Origin: Neoarius graeffei
Lineage: Eukaryota > Chordata > Actinopteri > Siluriformes > Ariidae
Direction of reading: 5' to 3'
Length of the DNA stretch: 64,000 nucleotides
Assembly: GCF_027579695.1 (NCBI RefSeq)
Contig: NC_083590.1
Location: 17,147,946 to 17,211,945 of the forward strand
The translations under genes and the position numbers were made by a program. Shown in pieces: positions 25,837 through 38,300 of the stretch. The notes below the pieces were generated by a model. The model saw only the letters and a program-made list of their open reading frames with translations. It had not been told where the DNA came from and ran no database searches. Every line of letters begins with the position of its first letter. Positions within the stretch are counted from its first letter, which is position 1.

Positions 25837-28345
25837 TGCTTTGTCCCCTACATGTCCTGCTTTAATCAGCTTATATACTTTTCACTACAAATGCACTGTG
25901 GTGTTCCCACAGAACCAGACTGTATCCTCGATAGCCAGAATGCATCATCGACAGGCAGACGGTTTCCTCGAATGGCCAAAATACATCCTTGATTGCCAGA
26001 ATATATGCTTGAAGGCCAGGATGTTTGCTGTATGCATGTGTTGTTTTTAACTGCTCAAGCCAATTGCTATATTTAGCGAATGAAAACCATTTGCTGCTGC
26101 TGAGGATGGCCGCGCATGGATAGCTTACAGATCACAGTGGGTTTACTGTGGATGATACCACCACCACACACACACACACACTCTCTCTCTGTCTCTGTCT
26201 CTAAAGATGGCTGTGGATGAACAGCCTAAAGACAGCTGCTAAGACCAGTTTAGGGTGTTTTGCTGTCACTGGTTGACTATAAAAAAAAATGAAGCTCACC
26301 TCTATATCAGCAGCCTAACTGAGCCTACTTGTCCCCTGTTCTGATAGCCCAGACACAATCTGCTTGTCCCAAATGTTTGGGCTACTGATTTACTACCCCT
26401 GCTTTTAGTCCTACAACAAAGTTAACATCTTACTCCATTCTAGTGATGTGTTGTTGCTAGACACTTATTTTCTTTCCTTGCTAAAATTAATTGTAATGTA
26501 TGCAAGTGACAACACAGTCTACACGTTTACTTTAGAGTCCAAACACTACAGCTGGCTATAGTCAGGAGTCAAAAATCTCTCAGAGAACAACAATGAGAGA
26601 TGGACATTTCCCTCTCCCTGTTAACCAGTGCACATCTAGATAATCACAGGTCTTGGAATATGGAACAAAAGAAATCTACCCTATAAAAGCTGTTCTATCA
26701 AACCCTAGTGTTTGGAATACAGCCAGGGTGAGTGACAGGGGTGTTATAAATCCAATCCATTCCTCCCACTGCATCCATTATTCACACCGAGCCATGATGA
26801 TCAGATTTAGTCAGCAATCTGCATGTAAGGCTCTGTGTTAGACCAGCCACAGCCCCTCCAAAACCCCCAGCACACACATTTACTTACTGAATATTCCACC
26901 GATAGACCAGGCTGCATGTCAGACAGAGCAGAGATGGTCCAAATAGCAACCCCCTCACCACCTCTACCAGCCAGCTACCAGAAATCATCATCATTACTGT
27001 CAAACTGATTGAAGATGAGAATAGGAGAAATCAAATATCTGCCATGCCTAGCTAGTGCTAGTGAATGATGAATGGAATATTGAAGGTTCAATTTTTTGTG
27101 AAAAGTGTTGATGAATTGCCACATCACAGATTTACTGTCTGTCTATATGAAGTTTCACATCTTCTCCCTGTTTTTTAGCTCATCCGGCCGTAGGCCAGGG
27201 CAGATGAGATTATGCGACCACATGTCGTCCATCCACAATTTACAAAAATCGCAACTCCTCCTACAGGATTGATTGGATTTCAATCAAACTCACATACAAT
27301 GTTCCCCAGGTGGGTGTGCATAAAATTTGTCAAAATGGTGATGCCACCTGTCATATTTATGATTTTATGAGTGTCTGAAATTTTTAGGTGACTCGTCATA
27401 TTAAATGCTACTCTTCATGAACTGCTAGAATGTTTTTACTGAAACTCACCCAGAAGACTCTAAAGACATAATTCCAACAAGAATTGTTCACCAGGTGCCA
27501 TGGATGCAGCTACACAGGGGTCATATGCAATTACACAAAAATCGCAACTCCTCCCACAGGATTGATTGGATTTCAGGCAATTTTTTTGCGCGTGTTTCCT
27601 CAGGGTTCTCTGGTTTCCTCTCACCTCCCAAACACATGCCAGTAGATGAACTGGCTACAATAAACTGTCTCTAGGTGTGAATGTGTGTGTGGTGCTCTTT
27701 ACTGAACAGGTGCCCAGTCTAAGGTGTATTCCCAGTTAATGCCCACTGATCCTGGGATAGGCTCCAGATCCACCATGACCCTGACTGAGATAAAGTCCTT
27801 AACGAAGAAGAACGAACGAATGAAAGAAAAATCAGCTGGACATACATGACAGGAATAAGACTGCTGTTTAGGTCACACTGACTAGCAATGAATGAATCAA
27901 TAAATTAGTGAAGAAATGATTAAAACAGCTCTGTTTCCTCAGATAAAGGAAGCTAAATGAATGAAGCTGGCCCTTTAAGAGGCTCCGTCTGTCTGCGGGG
28001 TGGCTGCGAGCTTCTTCTCTTTGTGTGGAGAGCTGAACAGAAATGACTGATGAAAAGGAACAAAAACAAGGGAAAGAATGCTGACATACGCTGAATGTTC
28101 CTGCACTGGTTTTGCAAGTCAAATCCGTGTGAACATTTATATTTTAGGAATTAGAGCGTTCCTTTTCCTGATTCAGACACAGCGATTGATTCACAGGGAA
28201 GGGTGTGGGAGAAGGTTTGGAGCGAGAGACAGAAGGGGAAAAAAATGGAGAGGTGGGAAGGATCTACATGGCGAGAAGCCAGCGTCTGAAAGAAACGGCC
28301 TCCTCCCCGATTCATCAATATTTCGAACAGACTTCACTGCAGCAT

Positions 28346-28382
<37 letters not shown>

Positions 28383-31300
28383 AGGTGGAAAAAGAGGGTG
28401 GAGGTGTTGCATCAATAAAACACAGGAACAGCTTTCCCCTGTATCCAGCCAATTTCAGCTGAGGAGGAAGTGCTGGAGAGGAAAAAGGGAAAAGGAAAAG
28501 GAGAAAGAAAAAGCGAGAGAGGGTGGAAGGAATGTGTGAAGGGAGGTGTGTGGGGGAGGAGGAGGGAGGCGAGTAATCAGTAGAGACAAAGGAAACACTG
28601 AGGTAAAAGAATTCAGATGCTGTGAGAGAGAGAGCAGAATGACAGAGCAAATTGCAGGAGGAACAGAACGAGAGGACACACAGCAAAGAAAAAAGCAGAC
28701 GAAAGCCAGTTGTACACTGAATTTCTCAGCTCTCTTTTCAGATTATGACTCATTACACACTTTGAGATCCCAATAAAATCTTGGTCAAATTCTACAGCAG
28801 ATTGTGTGATAACGTGTTATGCATGTCAGATTATACAACGAAGATCCTCTAACAATAAACCTGCGATTAAGGCAAATTACTACGTTCTGCTTACATCCTC
28901 TATCAGCGTGCAGAACATGGACAGAGTCAAATTAACACAAACATTCTTTAAAATAGGTGTTGTAGTTCCATCAATTATCCGTAACCGCTTATCCTGTACA
29001 GGGTCGCAAGCAAGCTAGAGCCTATCCCAGCTGACTGTGGGTGAGAGGCGGGGTACACCCTGGACAAGTTGCCAGATCATCACAGGGCTGAGACACAGAG
29101 ACAAACAACCGTTCACACTCACATTCACACCTACGGTCAATTTAGAGCGACTAATTAGCCTAACCTGCATGTCTTTGGACTGTGGGGGAAACCGGAGCAC
29201 CCGGAGGAAACCCACACAGACATGGGGAGAACATGCAAACTCCATACAGAAAGGCCCTCGTCGGCCACTGGGCTCGAACCCAGAACCTTTTTGCTGTGAG
29301 GCAACAGTGCTAACCACGACACCACCGTGCTGCCTAGTGTAGTAGTGAAGTCCACCTAAACCGTGACCAGGTCATGACCAAGACCAGAGTGCATCAGGAC
29401 CAAGACTTTGAGGGGTTGAGACCAAGTCAAGACCAAGGCAAGGCGAGCCCGAGTCAAGACCAGAACCAGAGCAGTGTGAAGGGGTGGGGGAGGGGTGACA
29501 GCCGTTAACAGGAAGAAAAATGTCAAATTAACAAGGAGTCAGGTTATTGGTTGCATTTGAAGCAGAAAATTATATATCCAACCACACTAATGATGTTAAA
29601 AAATAAAACAGGCAATTTTGTGAAATTCACACAGTTGTGGTCTTGACTGGTCTTGAAATAAAATCTCAAGTCCTCCCTGTCCGAGACCAAGACCTTCAAA
29701 AAGAAGAAAGAAGAAGAAAAGAAACCTTTATTTGTTACATACACACTTCAAGCACAGTGAAATTCATCCTCTGCATTTAACCCATCTGAAGCAGTGAACA
29801 CACGCACACACTCAGAGCAGTGGGCAGCCACACCAGAGCGCCTGCGGAGCAGTCAGGGGTTCGGCACCTTGCTCAAGGGCACTTCAGCCCAAGGCCGCCC
29901 CATGTCAACCTAACTGCATGTCCTTGGACTGTCTGGGAAACCGGAGCACCCGGAGGAAACCCACACAGACACGGGGAGAACATGCAAACTCCACACAGAA
30001 AGGCCCTCGCCAGCCGCTGGGTTCGAACCCGGAACCTTCTTGCTGTGAGGCGACCATGCTAACCACTGAAAGTGGTCTTGAGACCAGTCTCAAGTACTAT
30101 AATACTAGTTTAAAAGTGATGGCCTTTACACAAGGGATTCGACATGTAATTGTGATGCGAAAATGTGACCAGTATTCCAAATTATCGCAGAGAAAGTATA
30201 CACACCGAATCCAGTGGGAATTTTTTTAATATGTCGTGTTCACACTGGTTTCCTACTCACATCAGTAGCGTCCTGAGTGAATGAAGGACTCATCTAGCAG
30301 CGATAAAGACAATAATTATAGACATGCTCTCAATAAAGAGAAAAAGTTTCAGGTACGAATGACAACAGGGAGAGTTTCATAATCTCATTAATGAGTTGAA
30401 GCTGAGAGACGGGATGGTGGATAACAAGAAAGAAAGCAGCGCTCATGATGTGTGTTCACAGGTGAAAAAAGATAGGAATGAAACTCCATATTACAAGTCC
30501 AACAAGAAAACAAGTGAGAGAGAGCAAGAGCGCAGAAATCTGTGAGCAGAAGATTCACGAGTGCACAAAGCAGTCTGAGTGCGAGTAGGGGATATTAGAG
30601 AGCGACGGGAAACAGTATAACATCTAAATGTGATATGAATAAATACTGCTCTCAGATCTAAAGACCACACTCTTGATTAAAGATGGGAATAAATCTCCAT
30701 AGAAATAGAACCTCTCTGCTCCGAGTCGTGAGTGATGCCGGTGCATAGCAGAGGCTCGCTGCTACATTTGAGGCCATTTGCCGGCTGTCCTCTGTGTCAC
30801 CACCATGACGTCTTTTCTACACAATGTGATTGGTTGATGTGTTTATTCGTGATGTACAAGCTCAGAAAAGTACACCTGTTGTTTGATGCGGTTCTCTAAT
30901 CAGCTAATCCCTTGATGCACCAAATCATGCAGATACAAATCAAGAGCTTCAGTAAATGTTCAAACATCAGAATGGGAAAACTTGTGATCTCAAAATGTGA
31001 CTTTCTTTCACTGTGGTATGGGTGTTGGTTTGAGCCAGATGGACTGCTTTGAGTATTTCAGAAACTGCTGATCTCCTGGGGTTTTCACACACAACAGTCC
31101 CTAGAGTTTACACAGAATGGTGCGAAAAACAAAAAACATTGAGTGAGTGAGTGACAGTTCTGTGGGTGGAAAGTAAACAAATGCCTTGTTGATAAGAGAG
31201 GTCAGAGGAATATGGACAGATTGGTTTGAGGTTTTTTTTGCCAGGAAGAATATAGTTACTCATATAATCATTCTTTACAACCGTGGTGAGCAGAAAAGCA

Positions 31301-31464
31301 TCTCAGCATGCAACAGCAGACAGAACACCACATTGGGTTCCACTCCTGCAGCCAAGAACAAGAATCTTGGAATCAAAAACAAGTTCCTATTAAAGTGGCC
31401 GGGGAGTTGACATATCGCTTTTTCACTGTGCAATATTTACATTCATGACAAACAACAGTTTGAA

Positions 31465-31495
<31 letters not shown>

Positions 31496-33366
31496 TATCA
31501 ATGTGTGAATTAATCGCACGAAAAAACCCACCCCCAGTGTGTAAAGCCCTTGAGACTGAGTCTACCCATGAACATGTTCGTTTTAATTTTCACAACTGGT
31601 TCACAAACGTCCATGTGGGGTTTTCGTCATTCCATGCTGCCTTCTTATTAGAGACCTTTAGACGGCTTTTAGAAAAATCGGGCTGAACATCATATAGTGT
31701 AACACCGACTTAAAACAGAAAAGAGGCCAGACAGATACAAGATGACACGCAGGCCATAATAAGATGATGCAGCACATTCCCTCTGCGGTCGTGTCCTCAA
31801 TCACATTACAAAAACACACAGTCTTGGGAGTGGACAGATTACACAGATTACACTGAACCCCAGACTGTCATTTCCTTCAGGGATGGAAAAACACTCAAGT
31901 CTGAAAACACCCTAATGAAGGATTGCTCAGATATCCTGATTGGTTGTCGTGGTAACAACACAATGAATAGTATGAGGCAGGCGGATGTTGTGTACTTAAC
32001 TTGCTCGATGTAGCTAGCTTGTAACATGGAGAGTCACGGTTCTGTAATGCGCACAAACAACATGAAGAAGATAGCGTGTGTCGGCGTGTGTCATGTTTGC
32101 TGCTGCAGGGACCACAGTCACAGTTAAGCGAGGGTTTCTCCTGACCTGACTTCATGTACGATGCTCTTGTAAATAATTAATGACACCATGAATTGCTGTA
32201 AATACTAAAAGGAAAAAAAAACACACTGTAGTAGTGGGGCGTGGTCAGGAGTGATGGAAGAGATCAAGCAAGCCACAAGACACGGTATAACATCTGTGAA
32301 ACCTTTACAGCATCCTAGTCCCTCCCCGACATGCAGGTTTTCCATCAGTCAGCTGACGGAGGACGAAGAACAAGGTGACGGAAATGCAGAGACTTTCAAA
32401 ATGAAACACACACGTTTGGAAAGACACACACGAGAAACAATTGGATGTAGGACCCAAGACCACCAGTTTGGTTCTGATATTTTTCAAAAAATAATATTTT
32501 ATCATACGTTTATTTATCATTTGTTTATTAAACTTTCACCAAAGAACTAAATGCAAAAAATATATAATAAATATTAATTGTTTTGTTTTTTGTTTAATAA
32601 TTTAATAAACAGCATTATTAAATTACCATTTATCATCTTTATAGTATTTTTCTATTATATATTTGTATATTGCTCTTTTGTCATATCATAAAAACATTTT
32701 GCTTGCATTTCATCCATCCATCCATCCATCCATCCATCCATCCATTATCTCTAGCCCCTTTATCCTGTCCTACAGGGTCGCAGGCAAGCTGGAGCCTATC
32801 CCAGCTGACTATGGGTGAGAGGCGGGGTACACCCTGGACAAGTCGCCAGGTTATCGCAGGGTGAACACAGACACCCATTCACACTCACATTCACACCTAC
32901 AGTCAATTTAGAGCCGCCAATTAGCCTAACCTGCATGTCTTTGGACTGCGGGGGAAACCGGAGCACCCGGAGGAAACCCACGCGGACACGGGGAGAACAT
33001 GCAAACTCCACACAGAAAGGCCCTCGTCGGCCACGGGGCTCGAACCCAGGACCTTCTTGCTGTGAGGCGACAGTGCTAACCACTACACCACTGTGCCGCC
33101 CCTTGCATTTTATTTATTTATTTATTTATTTTCTAGATACAATATATGAAAGACATTCCGTCACACTTTCATACCGAGGGACGTGAAGAAACCAGAAAAT
33201 TTATTATCTGTGCTGGTGTTATGTAAATTAATGGATGAGTGAGTTAGAGAGAGAGCGAACACGCGCGCGTGTGTGTGTACTCTTACAGCTCTCACTCCAC
33301 CAGCGCCTGCTCTCTCTGTGCCTATTCAATCAGAAAAACGGCCATCTGTCTCGCCCCGCCCTGGGG

Positions 33367-33406
<40 letters not shown>

Positions 33407-34143
33407 ACATGCCTGAGGGAGTCTAACAGGTTATGCTCATGGGGATTTTTTTTTTCCAAATCAGAAAATGTATCAGTGTATATTGATGTGAGCTGTCCAT
33501 TAACTTCTCAATGAAATCAATAATAGTGATATTTTTCCCCAATGGATACCAAACAGTCCTTGTGGACACGCCCTTAGAATGAAATTCACATTGTTTAAAC
33601 AAACAAACAAACAAACAAACAAACAAACAAACAAACAAACAAACAAACTCAACAAAAAAACCCTTCCATATACATGATCATTTCACAGACAACTGTGACT
33701 CACAATGTATCTCAGAATTTCACTGTTCTCGTTGTCACAAACTCGTTACGAGAACATTCTGGTAACCTGAACATATCATGGCTGCGTAATCTCAATCTAA
33801 ATCATGTGAGTACGGAGCTGGAGTACGGAGCTGGGGTTTGACTTGACGTGCTGAGATTCATGACTGAGTGAATATTCCAGTCCCGGTCCACCTGACAGAC
33901 TGCTACATAACCACGCCTGTGTGTGATGGTGCTGAAATGTCATGGAGGCCTTCATGGAGCTCAAACACCATCAACACAAACAAGTCTGGTTTCCCGACAC
34001 TGGGTTAACGACACCACGATCACCTCAACCCCAAGAACAGCGACACATTCATTATAAACACTGTAACCATTATAACACCATTATAACAGGCTGTGTGTAT
34101 CGTCACATGACTACTGCTCAACTGATCAGAATTTATAATCTGC

Positions 34144-34174
<31 letters not shown>

Positions 34175-34253
34175 AAGTAGCTCAAACCTCCCCATAAATA
34201 CACAACTCTGGTTCTGACCTGGTTTACAGTGAGCATCAACTACATCACCACTG

Positions 34254-34285
<32 letters not shown>

Positions 34286-35120
34286 TCCATTCCTAATTTC
34301 CCATAATGCAACGCACCACCCGTGCACCAGATCAGCAAAAATCTAAGCTTCAGAAAATGTGAACTGTCCCATTTACTGTAACACATCATACACACACCTT
34401 TGTTGTTTTTCTTTCTTTCCCCTTCTTTGTTACCTCTCTGCATGTCTCCCTTTTTCTCATTTGTATTTTCCACTTTTGTCTCTTTTTCTAATTCTCTCTC
34501 TTTCTCTCTGTCTTTTCCTTCCATTACATCTGTATCTCTTGTTCCCTTTGTGTCACCATTCTCTCCTTCTGTTTCCCCCTTTAGGCATGCTCTCATTTTC
34601 TCCCTTTATTCTCTCTCTTTTCTGGCTTTCACTCCACATCTTACCTTTTTCCCTCTCTCTCTTTTTTCCTCTGTGCTTCTCCTCCATTTCTCTCTCTGCA
34701 CTTCTCTCCTTCTCCTCCATTTCTCCCTCTGTGCCTCTCTCCTTTCTCCTCCATTTCTCCCTCTCTGCGCCTTTCTCTTTCTCTCTCTGCACCTCTCTCC
34801 TTTCACCTCCATTTCTCTCTCTGTGCCTCTCTCCTCCATTTCTCTCCATTTACCTCTCTCCTTCATCTCTCTCTCCCCCTTTTTCCTCTCTCACTCATTT
34901 TTTCTCTGCCTTTCTCATTTTCTTTGTCTCCTTCTCTCTCTGTGTCTTTCCTCATGTCTTTTTCTCTATGTCCCCCTCTTTGTCTCTTTCCCTCTTGGTA
35001 TGCCTCTCTTTTTCTCCATTTCTGTCACTCAATTTCTCTCCTCCCCCCGTATGTGTCTCTTAATCTGTCTCTTTCTCTCCGTATGTCATTCTCTTTCTTC
35101 GTGTTCTTTTCTATTATGTC

Positions 35121-35167
<47 letters not shown>

Positions 35168-35332
35168 TACACTCAGTAAAAGGCTGACGTCTGTACAGTC
35201 TGACTTCTCCGGGGTCATGTGATCTAATAAATCAGGTTTTGCTTTAAAGATATAAACTCGCCTCATTTACAGTGCAGGTTTTAGACTCGTATTTGACCTT
35301 GCAGTGTCGCATACAGACATATCCCTGACTCC

Positions 35333-35385
<53 letters not shown>

Positions 35386-38300
35386 TGTGTCCTCCATCTG
35401 TGCGTCCTACAGAAAGGAGTCCAAATTCACAGCATGTTAACACCTCACACCTCGATACAGATGATGCACTGAGCCTTTTTAAACATTAAAACATGTTGAA
35501 AATCAATTAAACAATGAGATGAGAAAATTGTTTAAAAAACAAAGCTAAAGTTCTAGTTTCTAATACACAACTATTGTTATATTTCCTCCTATCGGTCTGT
35601 GTCACTTTGAATTAAAATGATCCACTGCACTGTAACCTATGAATAACTTATTAAACTTATACCTGTTGTCATGGTTACACATAGATTTGGTGCACTGATT
35701 TACAATTGTGATTTTTTTTTAAATAGCAGTGTCCCAATAAAAGAAAATCACCTGCAACCTCTGCATTTTACTATCTGTCATTAAGTAGTCAGCTCGCTTC
35801 ATTAGTTATATCACTATGATACATTTTGAGTAAAAAGCACTAATGAGCAGGGGTCCATGGTCGAAAAACTGAGGAAATGCCCTCTAGGCTGCCCCGATGG
35901 CATATAAAACATAAAAATGCCCTCTAGGTGCTCTTACAGTGGACAAAGCACGATGAAATTCCTAACTGGCTGCCTCTCAAATGGAAAATCATGATGAAAT
36001 GCCTTCTAGGGTGCTGTTACATACTAGGGAATGTGATAAAGTGTCCTTCAGCTGAAGTGCAGTGCCTAGTAGGCACCCCTACATGAAAGAAAAAGATGAA
36101 GTGCTCTCTCTGGCCACTGTATAATATGTGAGAAAACTTCATTAGTCCCCTCTAGGGTGCTGCTATGTGTGAGAAAACATGATGAAGTGCCCTAATGAGT
36201 GCTCTTCTGGTACAGAAAACTAAAGATGCAGTGCCTTATAGGCTTGCCTACATGAAAGAAAAAGAGATGAAGTGCCCTCTAGCTATTATGTGCAAGAAAA
36301 CGTTCGTCAGTGCTCTCTAGTAAAGAAAACTAGAGATGCAGTGCCCTATACGGTTCCCCAACGTGTAAGTGATGAAGTGCCCTTGAAGGTGTTCTTCCAG
36401 TGGATTAAACGTAATGCAGTACCCTATAGGCTCTCCTATGTATGAGTAAAAGTGATGAAGTGCCCTCTAGGCTCCCCTATGTGTGGGGAAAAGTGATGAA
36501 GTGCCCTCTAAGGTGCCTTTCCAGTGGATTAAACAAGATGCAGTGCCTTATAGGCTTGCTTATGTGTGAGAAACAATGATGAATTGCCCTCCAAGATGCC
36601 CTTTTAGTGGATTAAAAGTGATGAAGTGCCCTATAGGGTCCCTGATGTGTGAGGAAAAGTGAAGTGCCCTCTAAGGTGCCCTTCCAGTGGATTACATGAG
36701 GTGCAGTGCCCTATAGGCTCCCCTACATGCAAGAAAATGAGAAAAAAATGAAAGCACCTTCTCAGTGCTCCCAGTGTAGAGAAGTGTCCTCTCTAGGGTG
36801 CCTGTAGAGTACAAAAAACATTAGTTAATACCTTCCAGGTGCACCTACTGCACATAGGACTTTCTATTTTTATTTATTTTTTCCACCCCTGCCCTTCAGG
36901 CAGCCCCTGCTTAGTGTTAAGGACACTTAGGCAAGTTTTCTCCTGGGATTACTCGCGTGTCTTTTCTCAGGTGCGTTTCCGCTGTGACTGATATTCCATT
37001 CAAATGCAGTAATCCCTGGATTCTCCTTTTCTGCTTCCCTTTTTCACAGACATCTCCTCAAGTCAATAAAACTATCAGACCATAACTACAGGAGTGTTCA
37101 AGATGCGGTTTGTGCAGATTTATTAACTCAGCCACTAAAATCACATGATCAATATTTATCCCCCCCCCATGGTTGTGGGAGCTGTCTATCGTCTCTCCTG
37201 ATCCTCCTGTTAGACCTGCTCTCTGTTCACATCGATAGCTGTTGCTATGGCGGCAGTGGACGGGGGGGACTTTCCACATTCTTTTATTAATGCTTAAATG
37301 ATTCAAAATGACTCCAGCTTCGGGAGCACTATATACACACACCAGAGTGTTTCACATCATAATGGGACCTTCTTAATCCACTCAGCCTGGAAACAAGACT
37401 GAAATTTAATTTTAATGTCTGTTCACTGCAGCTCTGTGACTGAGATTGTAAACAAATTTAAACTGGATACCCTGAGAATTATTTAATACAAATGAGATCA
37501 TAATCTAATCACTATCAAAACTATTGAATGCTGAATATTTCTTTTCTTTTTTCATTTTATGCATAAAACAGATATTTGTCTTTGCATGATGGCAGTATAC
37601 TTAAATGTATGGACATGAAACATTGTATATTTAACAGTTATTCCATGAAATTGATTTCGCGTAGCACCGAGCTGTCTATGATCCATGTACTGCTAGACTG
37701 AGTGGAATAACTGTTTTATTTTATCCACATTCACCGGATTTTGAGAAACAGAGCATTTTTATTTTTTGCAAATTCGGTAAATAAAAACTTGATACAAAAC
37801 GTCCGACAAAATAATTTCTGTTTAGTCGGACTTCTTATAAAGCTATTGATGGCAGCACGAATTGACTTTAGTGTTGTTTTTTTTTGTAGAAAGTGCCGTC
37901 TTGCTGTCGTGCCGAGGTATAGAACAGCTTTAGACATTTATTTAATTCTTCCTTGGACATTTCAGTGATGTCATTTTCAAACTTCTTTGAACTTTTGAAC
38001 CAGTCTAAAAAAAAATAATAATAATAATAATAATAATAATTTAATGCTTAAAGATGAAGAATGTAAACAAACCAGTGAAATGACAGGAGCAATTTGTGAA
38101 AAAATGCAATAATAATAATTCTTGAAAAATACAAAAAAAAGATATGTTCTTCCCATCAAATTTTCATTCCATATTTTGTTGCTTTTTTTGGAGTTTTGTT
38201 TTCAAGTAGTTTTTATTTCATCCTCGGTTGGTTCAGCAACACACACCGCCATTTTGTTTTTCTCTGCTCACGGTATATGAGCTCATAGCCTAGTAGTAGA

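Noticed and set aside
27960..28060. Alternative mapt first exon in a moderately CpG-containing patch
   Set aside because: No convincing minus-strand donor was found and the purine-rich surroundings look like repeat DNA.
34359..35179. Open frames of 234 and 259 codons on the plus strand
   Set aside because: They consist of Ser, Phe, Leu and Pro from a CT-rich tract, overlap in two frames, and show no domain or splice logic.
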